DNA of 64,000 nucleotides, taken from NCBI GenBank assembly GCA_009781725.1, contig WQVF01000008.1, forward strand, positions 1 through 64,000. The letters run 5' to 3'. Both the position numbers and the translations under genes were made by a program. A model generated the notes under the pieces. The model ran no database searches, was not told the origin of the DNA, and was given only the letters and a program-made list of their open reading frames with translations. Every line of letters starts with the position of its first letter. Within the stretch, counting starts at the first letter, position 1. Positions 54,265 to 63,882 of this stretch are shown one piece after another. This stretch comes from Defluviitaleaceae bacterium. GTDB taxonomy: Bacteria; Bacillota; Clostridia; Lachnospirales; WQUN01.

Positions 54265-55263
54265 ATGAGTGATGTACTACTTGAAGTAAGGGATTTACGC
54301 ACATCCTTTAGGATACAAGGCGAATATCATGCAGCCGTAGATGGAGTCAGCTTAGACGTCTACAAGAATGAAGTTTTTGCTTTGGTGGGAGAGTCCGGTT
54401 GTGGCAAAAGTGCAATGGCACTGTCTATCACCAAATTGCATAACCTCAATTATACTCGCATGGAAGGCTCGGTTTTCTTTGGTGGCAAAGACTTGCTGGC
54501 CCTTAACGAGAACCAAATTAACAAAGTTCGCGGTCGCCATATTGGTATGATATTTCAGGATCCTCTTTCCGCGCTCAATCCATTAATGCGGATAGGAGCC
54601 CAAATTGAAGAAGCACTTTTTTATCATACAGACTTAGACGCAGTCGGCCGTAAAGCACGTGCTATAGAGCTTTTGGAAGGTGTAGGGATGGTTAACCCTG
54701 CCCTTACGTATAGGCAGTTGCCTCATCAGCTCTCAGGTGGTATGCGACAACGTGCAATGATTGCTATCGCATTATCTTGTAAGCCTGATTTGGTTATCGC
54801 CGATGAGCCCACTACTGCTTTGGACGTGACCATTCAGGCTCAAATTTTAGATTTGCTAAGAGATCTTCAAAAAGAAACACAAGCATCAGTTATTCTTATA
54901 ACTCACGACTTGGGTGTTGTCGCCGAAATGGCGGACCGGGTAGCAGTTATGTATGCCGGCCAAATCGTGGAGTTGGCCACTGTTGACGAACTGTTCAAAA
55001 ATCCTCAACATCCCTATACTCGTTCACTTCTTGCATCAATTCCAAATGTTAATGAAGAACATAATAGGTTACATGTAATCCAAGGCATTGTTCCGCCTTT
55101 ACAAAGGATGCCTCGTACAGGTTGCAGGTTTTCTCATCGTACCCCTTGGGTACCTGATAATATCCATGAAGAAGAACCAATTTACCATGAAATCACTCCC
55201 GGCCACTATGTGTTATGCACATGCTATAAAGAGTTTACTTTTGATGGGGAGGATGCGAGCTGA
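54265..55263 (+). CDS. oppD: Oligopeptide ABC transporter ATP-binding protein
   Basis: 332 aa, ATG behind GGGGGAAGGA. It is one of two ATPases that energise peptide import. Walker A is [11 protein letters not shown] (about 46), the signature [12 protein letters not shown], Walker [14 protein letters not shown]. The C-terminal oligopeptide-specific extension is present ([30 protein letters not shown]). Its last base overlaps the oppF start. It is first gene of an operon in D-F-B-C-A order driven by a consensus promoter. Confidence 0.93.
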   Translation: MSDVLLEVRDLRTSFRIQGEYHAAVDGVSLDVYKNEVFALVGESGCGKSAMALSITKLHNLNYTRMEGSVFFGGKDLLALNENQINKVRGRHIGMIFQDPLSALNPLMRIGAQIEEALFYHTDLDAVGRKARAIELLEGVGMVNPALTYRQLPHQLSGGMRQRAMIAIALSCKPDLVIADEPTTALDVTIQAQILDLLRDLQKETQASVILITHDLGVVAEMADRVAVMYAGQIVELATVDELFKNPQHPYTRSLLASIPNVNEEHNRLHVIQGIVPPLQRMPRTGCRFSHRTPWVPDNIHEEEPIYHEITPGHYVLCTCYKEFTFDGEDAS

Positions 55264-56189
55264 TGGCACTCTTAGAAGTTAAAGACTTAAAAGTCCATTT
55301 TCCAATCAAAGGCGGCATTTTGGGGCGCACTGTTGGCTATGTTAAGGCCGTTGATGGTGTAAGTTTTACAATCAACCCAGGTGAAACAGTAGGTCTTGTT
55401 GGTGAGTCCGGTTCTGGAAAATCAACAACGGGCAAAGCCATTTTGGGCTTGGAACGTATAACGGGTGGTACTATTCATTTCGATGGTGAAAATATAACCA
55501 AGTATATCGGTAAAAACCGCTCAAATTACCGTAAAAGCGTGCAGATGATTTTCCAAGATGTAAACTCTGCCCTTAATCCTCGTAAAAGGGTATACGATAT
55601 TATTGCCGAACCCCTTCGTAATTTTGAGAAGCTTACTAGGGGTGAAGAGCGTAAGCGTGTAGACGAACTCTTACGTATTGTAGGCATGACTCCCGAAGCA
55701 TCATACAAGTATTCCTTTGAGTTTTCGGGAGGTCAAAAACAAAGGATTGGTGTAGCTCGTGCCATTGCTCTAAAGCCTAAGCTTATAGTAGCAGATGAAC
55801 CGGTATCTGCACTTGACCTTTCCGTACAGGCGCAAGTTCTTAACTATATGAAGGACATTCAACAAGAATTAAAACTGGCCTACTTATTTGTAAGCCATGA
55901 CTTAGGTGTTGTAAGGCATATGTGTGAAACTTTGGCTATTATGCATAACGCAAGATTCGTAGAATACGGTTCCAGAGATGATATCTACAATGATCCGCAA
56001 CATATTTATACCCGTAGATTGATAGCCGCAATACCCGATACCGACCCGGATTTACGGGAGCGAAACGCAACCAACAGGGCCTTACTAACAAAGGAATACG
56101 AGCAAGAATACACCAAATTCTACGGCGAAGGCGGTAAAGTCTACGACCTTAAGCCATATAGCGACACTCACTATGTCGCAATGCCGTAA
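55263..56189 (+). CDS. oppF: Oligopeptide ABC transporter ATP-binding protein
   Basis: 308 aa, starting in the one-base TGATG overlap with oppD. Walker A is GESGSGKSTTGKAI, the Q-loop region MIFQDVNSALNPRKRV, the signature FSGGQKQRIGVARA and Walker B LIVADEPVSALDL. The GRTVGYVKAVDGVSF start is typical of OppF/DppF. It pairs with OppD. The C-terminal extension has YTRRLIAAIPDTDPD. Confidence 0.93.
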   Translation: MALLEVKDLKVHFPIKGGILGRTVGYVKAVDGVSFTINPGETVGLVGESGSGKSTTGKAILGLERITGGTIHFDGENITKYIGKNRSNYRKSVQMIFQDVNSALNPRKRVYDIIAEPLRNFEKLTRGEERKRVDELLRIVGMTPEASYKYSFEFSGGQKQRIGVARAIALKPKLIVADEPVSALDLSVQAQVLNYMKDIQQELKLAYLFVSHDLGVVRHMCETLAIMHNARFVEYGSRDDIYNDPQHIYTRRLIAAIPDTDPDLRERNATNRALLTKEYEQEYTKFYGEGGKVYDLKPYSDTHYVAMP

Positions 56190-56201
56190 GGGGGCCTAGC
56201 T

Positions 56202-57164
56202 ATGTGGAAAATGATTGTAAGGCGTTTCTTAATAATTATTCCCCAGATGTTTCTTTTGACTATTATTGTTTTTGGCATGTCTTATATAATGCCGGGTGAT
56301 GCTCTTACAGGACTTATTGACCCCACTATAAGGCCTGAAGAAATTGAGCGCCTACGAGAACTCATGGGTCTTAACAGGCCGTTTTGGGTGCGGTATTGGG
56401 ATTGGTTCACCAGTATGCTGCAAGGTGATTTTGGTAACAGCTTTCACCACGCCAGGCCTGTAACTCATATCATAGGTGATCGCTTGCCTAACACAATCCG
56501 GCTGTCTCTAGTAGCTACTGTCTTTACCTATATGATAGCTGTTCCCCTTGGAATGCTTGCCGGCAGATTTAGGGAAACTATTATTGATAAAACTATTATT
56601 GCCTATACCTTCTTCGCAATGGCAATGCCTACTATTATCTTTGCACTTATTAATCTATTTGTTTTTGGCTTTACCCTTAATTGGTTCCCAATAGTGGGTA
56701 GCGTTGATCCGCGGATTGACCCTGGCACTGCTGCTTACTGGCTCTCAAGACTCCGGCATTTGATTTTACCTGCCCTAACGGGAGCTCTCTTAAGCACAAT
56801 ATTTATTATCAATGTCTTACGTAGTCAGATAATTGACAATGAAAACTCTGACTTTGTTACCACGGCACGTGCTAAGGGTGTACCTCGCAGAGTAATATAC
56901 AATAGACATATATTTAGAAATGCCGCACTCCCTGTCTATGCCGGTATAGGTTTTGCTATTGTAGGCCTGCTTGGAGGATCAATATTTATTGAGCAGGTAT
57001 TTGGCTTCCCCGGTATGGGACAGTTATTTGTATCATCAATTACCAGAAGAGACTTTACCGTAGTAAACGCTCTAATAATGTTCTATGGTACGGCAACTAT
57101 GGTGGGTACAATGTTGTCGGATATATTTATTACGATTGCTGATCCGCGGATTCGCATACAATAA
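56202..57164 (+). CDS. oppB: Oligopeptide ABC transporter permease, OppB type
   Basis: 320 aa, ATG behind AAGGGGG, 12 bp after oppF. Six hydrophobic segments are seen. The N-terminal RRFLIIIPQMFLLTIIVFGMS is typical of OppB/DppB, followed by the EAA-like loop ending TARAKGVPRRVIYNRHIFRNA, which contacts the ATPases. The C-terminal segment GGSIFIEQVFGFPGMGQLF is a family hallmark. Confidence 0.92.
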   Translation: MWKMIVRRFLIIIPQMFLLTIIVFGMSYIMPGDALTGLIDPTIRPEEIERLRELMGLNRPFWVRYWDWFTSMLQGDFGNSFHHARPVTHIIGDRLPNTIRLSLVATVFTYMIAVPLGMLAGRFRETIIDKTIIAYTFFAMAMPTIIFALINLFVFGFTLNWFPIVGSVDPRIDPGTAAYWLSRLRHLILPALTGALLSTIFIINVLRSQIIDNENSDFVTTARAKGVPRRVIYNRHIFRNAALPVYAGIGFAIVGLLGGSIFIEQVFGFPGMGQLFVSSITRRDFTVVNALIMFYGTATMVGTMLSDIFITIADPRIRIQ

Positions 57165-57173
57165 AGAGGTGAC

Positions 57174-58049
57174 ATGATGGAAACTGCAAATAAATCACAC
57201 TCTCCCATGAGGATATTGTGGCGAGAAATATGTAGCGATAAATTGGCCCTTTTTTCTTTATTCTTTTTCATTACTGTTGTCACCATAGTCTTTATATGGG
57301 CAGGGCTTTTGGATCCAAGAGCGGTGTTGCGTCAAGATCTTAGGAATACAAATATCGCACCCAACAGCGAATTTTGGCTTGGTACTGATCACGCAGGCAG
57401 AAATGTATTCAATCTCCTTATTGTGGGAGCAAGAAACTCGTTTATTATTGCCTTTACCCTTGCTATTGCCTCTTCTCTTATCGGAATTACCGTAGGTTTG
57501 ATAGCAGGTTTTTATGCGGGGACTGTAGATAATATAATAATGAGAATAATCGACTTCCTTACCATGATTCCTGGACTGATGCTAATCCTGACTCTTATTG
57601 TAATACTGCCTGACAGTGTCTTTAACTTTGGTCTAATTCTCACAATACTTGGATGGCTTGGTATGGCCAGGACCATCCGTATGATAACCCTGCAGCAAGG
57701 TGCCATGGATTATGTAAAGGCATCCAAGACATTGGGGACACGAAATCCGGTTATTATAGTGCGAGAGGTTGTTCCCAATATACTGTCATTTATGGTTGTA
57801 AATCTTACATTGGCCATAGCAGGTACCATGGGTGTTGAAACCGGCCTTACGTTCCTTGGTTTTGGTCTTCCCCCTGATATGCCCTCTTTGGGCACATTAA
57901 TAGCTACCGCAGCCAGCCCACTTAATATGCAATTACGCCCATGGCTGTGGTTACCAGCGGCATTATTCGTCCTAGTGATGATGTTATGCATAAATTACGT
58001 CGGTCAGGCACTTAATCGTGCCGCAGACGCAAGGCGTAGAAGAGTTTAA
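57174..58049 (+). CDS. oppC: Oligopeptide ABC transporter permease, OppC type
   Basis: 291 aa, ATG (57177) or the in-phase GTG-like start just before it behind AGAGGTGAC, 9 bp after oppB. The N-terminal membrane segment is followed by the DPP_C-type domain. HWLGTDHAGRNVFNLLIVGARNSF-like sequence, with the GTDHAGRNVF core, and the EAA loop ASKTLGTRNPVIIVREVVPN identify OppC/DppC. Six membrane segments are predicted. It forms the pore with OppB. Confidence 0.9.
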   Translation: MMETANKSHSPMRILWREICSDKLALFSLFFFITVVTIVFIWAGLLDPRAVLRQDLRNTNIAPNSEFWLGTDHAGRNVFNLLIVGARNSFIIAFTLAIASSLIGITVGLIAGFYAGTVDNIIMRIIDFLTMIPGLMLILTLIVILPDSVFNFGLILTILGWLGMARTIRMITLQQGAMDYVKASKTLGTRNPVIIVREVVPNILSFMVVNLTLAIAGTMGVETGLTFLGFGLPPDMPSLGTLIATAASPLNMQLRPWLWLPAALFVLVMMLCINYVGQALNRAADARRRRV

Positions 58050-58067
58050 GAAAGCGAGGAGAAAAGC

Positions 58068-60008
58068 ATGAAGAGAAGCAGAATTTTACTTGTAGTAGCG
58101 TTCTTACTGGTTGGCCTTTTGATTATGGCTGCGTGTAACCGCAATGGTGAGGAAACACCAGTAGAACCAGATGTAGAAGAACAAGCAACGCCGGAACCAC
58201 CCCCGGTGGACGACAATGACGAGGAAGAAGAGTATGAGGGTCTGGATATCGACGAAATCCTAGAGCAGGTAGAAGATGACCATCCTCTGGCCGCATTGCA
58301 CGCAATTCAAGCAAGGTTCCCTCTTATGTCCGGTGGCAGAAGTGATGGTCAGCGTATCCAAGGTGGACACATCAACATGGGTATCAACTCATCCGATCCA
58401 GCTCCTGGCGTACTTAACGCTGTATTCTGGACATCTGGTGTAGATGCTGATTTGATGGGCCCAACAGGTATTGCTGATGGCCTTATCCGTATGACTCCAA
58501 CCATGATGATGGGTCAGCAAGGTCCGGCAACATATGAAGTCGACCGTGACAGACAAGTCATCACAGTAACACTCAATTATGAAATTTACTGGCATGACGG
58601 AGTACGCCTTACCCTTAACGACTTGGTGTTTGCTCACGAAGTTATCGCTCATGCTGAGTATCCACTAGCTGGCGGTACACGTTTCGGACTTAACCAACAA
58701 AGAATCGTTGGTATCATGGACTATCACAATGGTGACGCAGATTACATTTCTGGTCTTGTGCTTTCCGATTGTGAAATGATTTTGGAATTCCATTTTACTG
58801 AGTTCCCACCCACACTCCTATACTTTGGAATTTGGACTACACCATATCCAAGGCATATATTTGGAGATATTCCTATAGAAGATCATCCTGGTCACGAGCG
58901 CAGCCGTGTAAACCCAATTGGTTGGGGTCCCTTCGTAGTACAGAACATCGTAGCCGGCGAAGCAGTTTATGCCGTAGCTAACGAGAATTTCTGGGCTGGT
59001 AGACCTCATCTTGACAGCGTTACTACAAGAATCGTACATCCAAGCATGATTCCTTCTATGATGCTTAACGGTGACCTTGATGTTGTACCATTCCTTCTTC
59101 AAGACTATCCCGATATGCCCAACCCCACCAACTTTATGTATCTTGGTGATGTTGCTAACACTTACAACTGGGTAGCCTTCAACCTGGGTGACTGGAATCC
59201 AGAAACAGGCGAATTGGAAGTTTATGACATGGAAACCGCAAGGATGGGTAACCCCAATCTTCGTCGTGCAATGGCATATGCCAGCAATGAGGAGCTTTTG
59301 ACAGAAGGTTTATTTAATGGTCTTCGTTTCCCCGCAACATCATTTATTCCTCCAGGCCATTCTACCTTCCTTGATCCTACTCTTAGAGGATTCCCATACA
59401 ATCCTGAGCTGGCAATGGAACTACTAGACGAAGCGGGCTTTACAGTTGGCGATGATGGCTGGAGAACCTTCCCAGATGGCAGCGAGCTTATTCTTCATTT
59501 CGTAATCTCTGGTCAAGATGACCCAAGCCAAGTAACAGTCGCAACCCACTATGCCCAAGCATGGGAAGATGTTGGACTTCAAGTTTACATCGACTGGGTA
59601 GACTGGACAGCAAAGACAGTTAACATCTTCCAAGCCGATAACTGGGATTGGGACGTAACCACAGCAGCATGGGGTGCCGGTGCAAACCCAGACCCCAACG
59701 TACTCTGGGGTGACACCAGCAATAACCGCGCCAGATATCTAAACCCAACCCTTCGTGATCATCTTGTAGGCTTTGGCTCTGATGATGCATGGGATCTTGA
59801 CTGGCTTATAGGCCATTTCCATGAGTGGCAGCATATGATGGTAGAGTTTATCCCTGCTTTCCCAACCAACTGGCGTATCAGCCTTGTAGCGGTCAACAAT
59901 CGTGTAGGCGGGTGGTTTATTGGTCTCGCTCCAGATGAGCCAATTGCAAGGGAAATCGGCTTATGGCATAATGTGTATGTAACCGCCGATGAGCCTTACA
60001 GACACTAA
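58068..60008 (+). CDS. oppA: Oligopeptide-binding lipoprotein (SBP family 5)
   Basis: 646 aa, ATG behind AGCGAGGAG. The signal peptide ends in a lipobox (LIMAAC, Cys about 23), followed by an acidic/Pro-rich linker (about 25-70). The extracellular solute-binding family 5 domain spans about 100-630; recognisable blocks include HDGVRLTLNDLVFAHEV, NPIGWGPFVV, NPNLRRAMAYASNEELL and GFTVGDDGWRTFPDG. It captures peptides for OppBCDF. It is last in the operon, just before a strong terminator. As the only peptide importer in the window it could take up the candidate signalling peptide of 41285-41476, which is inference. Confidence 0.92.
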   Translation: MKRSRILLVVAFLLVGLLIMAACNRNGEETPVEPDVEEQATPEPPPVDDNDEEEEYEGLDIDEILEQVEDDHPLAALHAIQARFPLMSGGRSDGQRIQGGHINMGINSSDPAPGVLNAVFWTSGVDADLMGPTGIADGLIRMTPTMMMGQQGPATYEVDRDRQVITVTLNYEIYWHDGVRLTLNDLVFAHEVIAHAEYPLAGGTRFGLNQQRIVGIMDYHNGDADYISGLVLSDCEMILEFHFTEFPPTLLYFGIWTTPYPRHIFGDIPIEDHPGHERSRVNPIGWGPFVVQNIVAGEAVYAVANENFWAGRPHLDSVTTRIVHPSMIPSMMLNGDLDVVPFLLQDYPDMPNPTNFMYLGDVANTYNWVAFNLGDWNPETGELEVYDMETARMGNPNLRRAMAYASNEELLTEGLFNGLRFPATSFIPPGHSTFLDPTLRGFPYNPELAMELLDEAGFTVGDDGWRTFPDGSELILHFVISGQDDPSQVTVATHYAQAWEDVGLQVYIDWVDWTAKTVNIFQADNWDWDVTTAAWGAGANPDPNVLWGDTSNNRARYLNPTLRDHLVGFGSDDAWDLDWLIGHFHEWQHMMVEFIPAFPTNWRISLVAVNNRVGGWFIGLAPDEPIAREIGLWHNVYVTADEPYRH

Positions 60009-60043
60009 GTTGAATTTCGCACAAACATTGTAAGACAATTTAC

Positions 60044-60080
60044 AAAGCCGTGGGTGTTTTAAACCCCCACGGCTTTTTTT
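60044..60080 (+). terminator. Terminator of the opp operon
   Basis: AAAGCCGTGGG pairs with CCCACGGCTTT around a short loop and is followed by TTTT. It lies 36 bp after the oppA stop. Confidence 0.92.
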
Positions 60081-60105
60081 GCGATTTTTTGTTGTGTTTT
60101 GAGCA

Positions 60106-60134
60106 TTGACTTTAGTCCGACTTGATGTTATTTT
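60106..60134 (+). promoter_or_regulatory. Predicted promoter of the 60.2-kb surface protein gene
   Basis: TTGACT, exactly 17 bp, TATTTT, between the opp terminator and the ATG at 60198. Confidence 0.55.
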
Positions 60135-60197
60135 ATCCTAGGATTTGTAATACATATGTAATAAAAATTAGTAAAATAAACAGGATGGGGATTCTGC

Positions 60198-61361
60198 ATG
60201 AAAAACAGCATAAACTTGGCAAGAAATAGGGTAGTATGGATGATACTGCCTATTGGCTTCTTAATTATTATGATTTCTGTTGTGATGTTAAGGGCGAATC
60301 CGATAGATTATGACATGCCGCTGGTTAGCATACGGCATGAAGCTGTGACTTCTTCTGGTGGTAACGACATATACCGAATGGTAGTGTCGGCCACATCGAC
60401 TGCTGGCTTTAATCTATTTGGTATTGTAATATCTTATGACAATGATGCAATCAACCCTGTACATAGCTCATACTACATAGACATTGCATCTCCTGGGGAT
60501 ACGGTATTTGGGCCAGACACTAATGACCCGTTTTCTGTTTTGACTTTGGGTTTTATTGAGACACCTGCTGCTTGGCTTATTCAAAATGGCCGCACCGGGT
60601 TTTCTTTTGATGTCTTGAGTCTGGGGCAGGGTGCTGTTTCAGGGTATATGACAGATGTCTTTGCATTTTACTATCGACTTAATGGGGTTGACGCCGATGC
60701 CGCCTTTTCCTTTAGGATAGAGGATGGCCGCTATGAAAATGGCATGATTGGAACTGATACTGAAGTGTCATTTGTAAGACCAGGGATTTTGATAAGATCC
60801 GGTGACTCTTCATATGTATGGGGAGCATATGTAGTGGGTAATACCTACATAGAAATCCCTGATAGTAATGTGCTTTCAGCCTTTGCTCAAGCTGTCGCCA
60901 CGGTCTACGATGATGAATATGTCAATGACTATGAGAACAACCATTATTATACGCCTACACCCACACCAGAGCCGACCCCAACACCTGAGCCTGCTAATCC
61001 TTCATCTACTCCAACTCCGGCTCCTAGTGCTAGCCCATCCCCAACACCGACCCCGGCTCCAAGTACTGCTCCCTCGGCTACACCCACACCATGTCCGCCA
61101 TATCCCACTCCAACACCTTGCCCTCCATACCCTACCGTCACACCGGCCCCCTCCTCATGCCCGGTTACAAGACCAAATCCTGTAACCAGTCCATTGCAAA
61201 CAGGCTTTGTTATTTTTTGTGCTGTTGTTCTGACCGGATTGGCTTTTGTAGGAATAATAACTATTACTACAAAGCATAAGGCTGAAGCTGCTGAGTTTAA
61301 TATCGCTATAAAACGGCATAATCGTGAACGGCGATTGAATGAAATTTTAGACGATGAATAA
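60198..61361 (+). CDS. Surface protein with cohesin-like beta domain and non-LPxTG C-terminal anchor
   Basis: 387 aa, ATG behind AGGATGGGG. A signal or anchor segment (about 11-33) is followed by a single beta-sandwich domain (about 40-205; [18 protein letters not shown] resembles the start of cohesin-type domains, assignment tentative). A Pro/Thr linker full of PTPxP repeats (about 250-320) precedes a C-terminal membrane helix and charged tail. The end ([35 protein letters not shown]) closely parallels the end of the giant protein of 46208-53434 despite unrelated ectodomains. No enzymatic motif is seen. Confidence 0.75.
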   Translation: MKNSINLARNRVVWMILPIGFLIIMISVVMLRANPIDYDMPLVSIRHEAVTSSGGNDIYRMVVSATSTAGFNLFGIVISYDNDAINPVHSSYYIDIASPGDTVFGPDTNDPFSVLTLGFIETPAAWLIQNGRTGFSFDVLSLGQGAVSGYMTDVFAFYYRLNGVDADAAFSFRIEDGRYENGMIGTDTEVSFVRPGILIRSGDSSYVWGAYVVGNTYIEIPDSNVLSAFAQAVATVYDDEYVNDYENNHYYTPTPTPEPTPTPEPANPSSTPTPAPSASPSPTPTPAPSTAPSATPTPCPPYPTPTPCPPYPTVTPAPSSCPVTRPNPVTSPLQTGFVIFCAVVLTGLAFVGIITITTKHKAEAAEFNIAIKRHNRERRLNEILDDE

Positions 61362-61384
61362 ATCCGAAATATGTAAATAACACA

Positions 61385-61577
61385 AAAAGGGGCTGTCCTG
61401 CAAAGCAAAAACCATGAATATCTATGTAAAGCCTGTCATTGCGAGCGAAGCGAAGCAATCCAAGAATGCCGAAATGCGCAAGCTTCCTGGATTGCTTCGT
61501 CGCTTCACTCCACAACGCTTTTAGGTTGACGGGGGGCATAATTATTCATAAAAATGCTTAGCGAGACGGCCCCTTTT
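61385..61577. mobile_element. 193-bp MITE-like element with AAAAGGGGC termini, carrying a nested repeat
   Basis: The left end AAAAGGGGCTGTC..GC.AAGCA and the right end (reverse complement AAAAGGGGCCGTC..GC.AAGCA, then ATGAATA in both) are imperfect inverted repeats of about 45 bp. Nothing is encoded. The interior (61435-61511) holds a GTCATTGCGAGCGAAGCGAAGC repeat-type palindrome. It fills most of the gap between the surface protein and the PNP gene. Confidence 0.75.
61435..61511. repeat. GTCATTGCGAGCGAAGCG-type palindromic repeat, copy 1
   Basis: It starts GTCATTGCGAGCGAAGCG; GAAGCAATCC and GGATTGCTTC form the inner arms. The right end is degenerate (CGCTTCACTCC instead of a CAATGAC end). 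A better-preserved relative is at 63267-63344. Confidence 0.8.
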
Positions 61578-61599
61578 GATATATAATAGTTGGAAGTGT

Positions 61600-62421
61600 T
61601 CAATTCATATTCCCTACAAAAGCCGCTAGCAATCTGCCGAAAACTTCTCTTGCCTTGCGTCCTTCTGTGAAAATCTCCTCTTCAGATAAGGGAATATCCA
61701 ATATTCCGGCAGCCATGTTGGTTACCAGGGCAAAGCCTGCTACCCGCATTCCTAGTCGTCTGGCCATTATTACTTCATGTACAACACTCATACCGACTAA
61801 GTCCCCACCTAGATTGCGTATGGCCCGTATTTCTGCAGGGGTTTCCAATTGAGGGCCGGGCATGTAAAAATATACTCCTGTCCCGAGAGAAATGCCTAGC
61901 TTTCGTGCTTCGGACCTGGCTAATGTTATATAATCCCTATCAAAAGAAAAGGACATATCTATAAATCTGGTATCGAAATCGGATACATCCATCCCTACCA
62001 AGGGGCCGGTATGGGTCATGTTTATGTAATCCTTTAACATAATCAATTCCCCGACGGAATAATCAATGTTTACTCCCCCACAGGCACAAGTTAACACAAG
62101 ACGGCTTGCGCCTAGCATCGAAGCTACTCTTACAGGGTATGAGGCCTCCTCAGGACTGTAGCCCTCATAAATATGGAGTCTGCCTTGCATACATAGCACA
62201 TTTTTTCCGTTTAGCTTCCCAGCATACAGTTTCCCAGCATGACCGGGTGCTGTTGAGATGCCAAAATGCGGTATTTCCTTGTAGGGAATACAGACTTTGG
62301 ATTCAAGCTCCTCGGCCACTTCGCCTAAACCGGATCCCAATACGATTAAAGCCTCCGGGGCAGTGCCTATTTTCGATTGTAAAAAATCTACAGATTTGCG
62401 TAAATCATTTTTCTTGCTCAT
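61600..62421 (-). CDS. Purine nucleoside phosphorylase
   Basis: 273 aa from ATG 62421 behind GGAAGGA; the frame opens 21 codons earlier within the mecA stop region. It cleaves purine (deoxy)ribonucleosides with phosphate to base and sugar-1-phosphate. IVLGSGLGEVAEEL supplies the phosphate-binding loop; GHAGKLYAGKLNGKNVLCMQGRLHIYEGY, LTCACGGVN and GVYFYMPGPQLETPAEIRAI mark the trimeric PNP family (PunA/DeoD-II type, usual length about 270). Base preference (guanosine and inosine) is inferred from the family. Gene spacing suggests expression with mecA. Confidence 0.92.
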   Translation of the reverse strand: MSKKNDLRKSVDFLQSKIGTAPEALIVLGSGLGEVAEELESKVCIPYKEIPHFGISTAPGHAGKLYAGKLNGKNVLCMQGRLHIYEGYSPEEASYPVRVASMLGASRLVLTCACGGVNIDYSVGELIMLKDYINMTHTGPLVGMDVSDFDTRFIDMSFSFDRDYITLARSEARKLGISLGTGVYFYMPGPQLETPAEIRAIRNLGGDLVGMSVVHEVIMARRLGMRVAGFALVTNMAAGILDIPLSEEEIFTEGRKAREVFGRLLAAFVGNMN

Positions 62422-62459
62422 TAGTATTTCCTTCCAATTGAAGCTGTTATCGTGATATC

Positions 62460-63104
62460 TTAAGAGCATGTTGCATACTGACATAACTTGCTTACTGCAT
62501 CTTTGCTTATTATAGCTTCACCATGCTCGGCTAGATACTGTTTGCTTAACTCACCAGATATATGCTTTTGACCAAACTCCATTAAGATTGATTCCAGGTC
62601 TGATGTAGTGCGGTCATCCTCAGTTTCATTTATAAGCCATAGGAAGTATAGATTGCCAAGTTTATATAATTCGCTTTCTCCATGAAAAATCAGATTGATT
62701 GCATCGGCAGCAATGGCGGCTAAATCTAAATCATCAAAAGAGAAAATAGAATGGCTATCACCACTTGGGCAATCAGTTTGGTCTATGAAGCTGCTCTTTT
62801 TGAACTTGCATCGTTCTTTTGCAGCAGGTACCAAACTAATGCGCTTCTCCATTTCCTCTGGGTCGATTTTAGTTACCACGACAGCAAGGCAGTCTACCCC
62901 TATCCGGGAGGCCTCGATTAAATAAGGGGCATTTTCAGCCGGGGTAGGGCCTTCGTCTTGGGCCAAACGAACCATCTCCCTAAACAATTGCTGGGTTTTG
63001 TCCGACCCATGGCTAAGCTCATTGATTTTTATATCTCGTTCATCCAAATCAGTTTGCCTTAATATAAACTTCATTTGGGTATCGCTAATTTTTTCTATTC
63101 TCAT
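62460..63104 (-). CDS. mecA: MecA-family ClpC adaptor protein
   Basis: 214 aa. The N-terminus MRIEKISDTQMKFILRQTDL...RDIKINELSHGSDKTQQLFREM follows the MecA substrate-binding domain. The C-terminal half (FSFDDLDLAAIAADA ... ELYKLGNLYFLWLI) follows the ClpC-binding domain. MecA delivers targets such as ComK to ClpCP and assists ClpC assembly. No clp genes are in the window. The middle (about 100-125) is short and Cys/Lys-rich. It is isolated between palindromic repeats on the 5' side and PNP on the 3' side. Confidence 0.78.
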   Translation of the reverse strand: MRIEKISDTQMKFILRQTDLDERDIKINELSHGSDKTQQLFREMVRLAQDEGPTPAENAPYLIEASRIGVDCLAVVVTKIDPEEMEKRISLVPAAKERCKFKKSSFIDQTDCPSGDSHSIFSFDDLDLAAIAADAINLIFHGESELYKLGNLYFLWLINETEDDRTTSDLESILMEFGQKHISGELSKQYLAEHGEAIISKDAVSKLCQYATCS

Positions 63105-63266
63105 TACCTTCCCCCCGGATTTTCATGTATGTAGTTTTCCAGTATTTCAGACTGTTTCAATCAGTATAATAGGTGGGTAGGCGGATGTAAAGAGGCTTTT
63201 TCTGGTGAGGGGTGCATTATTTAGGTATTTAGGGGGCACCCGTAAAGGCATTCGTTAAAAACAATT

Positions 63267-63344
63267 GTCATTGTGAGCAAAGCGAGGTGATCCTGAACCA
63301 GTGTAAATTCTGGATTGAGGCCTCGCTTTGCTCCTTGCAATGAC
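63267..63344. repeat. GTCATTGTGAGCAAAGCGAGG palindromic repeat, copy 2
   Basis: 78 bp, GTCATTGTGAGCAAAGCGAGG ... GCAATGAC, with flanking AAACAATT/AATTGTTT extending the palindrome. It occupies most of the 63105-63363 gap between mecA and abrB, where no gene is seen. Confidence 0.82.
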
Positions 63345-63363
63345 AGTTAAATTGTTTGCCTGT

Positions 63364-63618
63364 CTACACTAATCCGGCTAGCTCAGCCAGCTCAGCAATG
63401 GCCTTCTTTGACACTTTACGTCCCTTATACTCAATAAGTGTGTCGGACTCGTCTGTGAAAATACATGCTGGCTCATACTTTTTGAGGATTATACTATCCT
63501 CGTTGACGAAGACCTCCAGTGCATCCCTCTCTTTTATGTGCATGACCTTTCTAAGTTCTATGGGCAGTACTACCCGGCCAAGCTCGTCTAGCCTTCTTAC
63601 GATACCTGTAGCTTTCAT
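63364..63618 (-). CDS. AbrB/SpoVT-type transition-state regulator
   Basis: 84 aa from ATG 63618 behind AAGGAGATTAAC; the frame opens 19 codons earlier. The N-terminal swapped-hairpin DNA-binding domain reads MKATGIVRRLDELGRVVLPI, then ELRKVMHIKERDALEVFV, the AbrB/Abh/SpoVT pattern. The C-terminal 30 residues would mediate multimerisation. Such proteins repress stationary-phase, biofilm and sporulation genes. The next gene, on the other strand, is a sporulation gene, consistent with that role. The 63619-63882 gap shows no further feature I can support. Confidence 0.88.
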   Translation of the reverse strand: MKATGIVRRLDELGRVVLPIELRKVMHIKERDALEVFVNEDSIILKKYEPACIFTDESDTLIEYKGRKVSKKAIAELAELAGLV

Positions 63619-63882
63619 GTTAATCTCCTTCCGCGCCTTTGCGCATAGTAGTGTGCTCTCTGGGAAATATGCCAATAATATTTCCTGAAAGAGAAGCGGA
63701 GCCTTAGTATACCATGTTTGTCAAAAAATGCAAGTTATGGGAAAATATATTTTTCTGCTGTCGATATATAAGCATATGGGAATGTAGTTTCTGAGTTTAG
63801 AATAAGCTGTATAGTCAGTGAAAACCAACAATGTCTCACCTTGTCATCGGTGAGTGGATGCAAATAAATACAAGCTAGGTAG

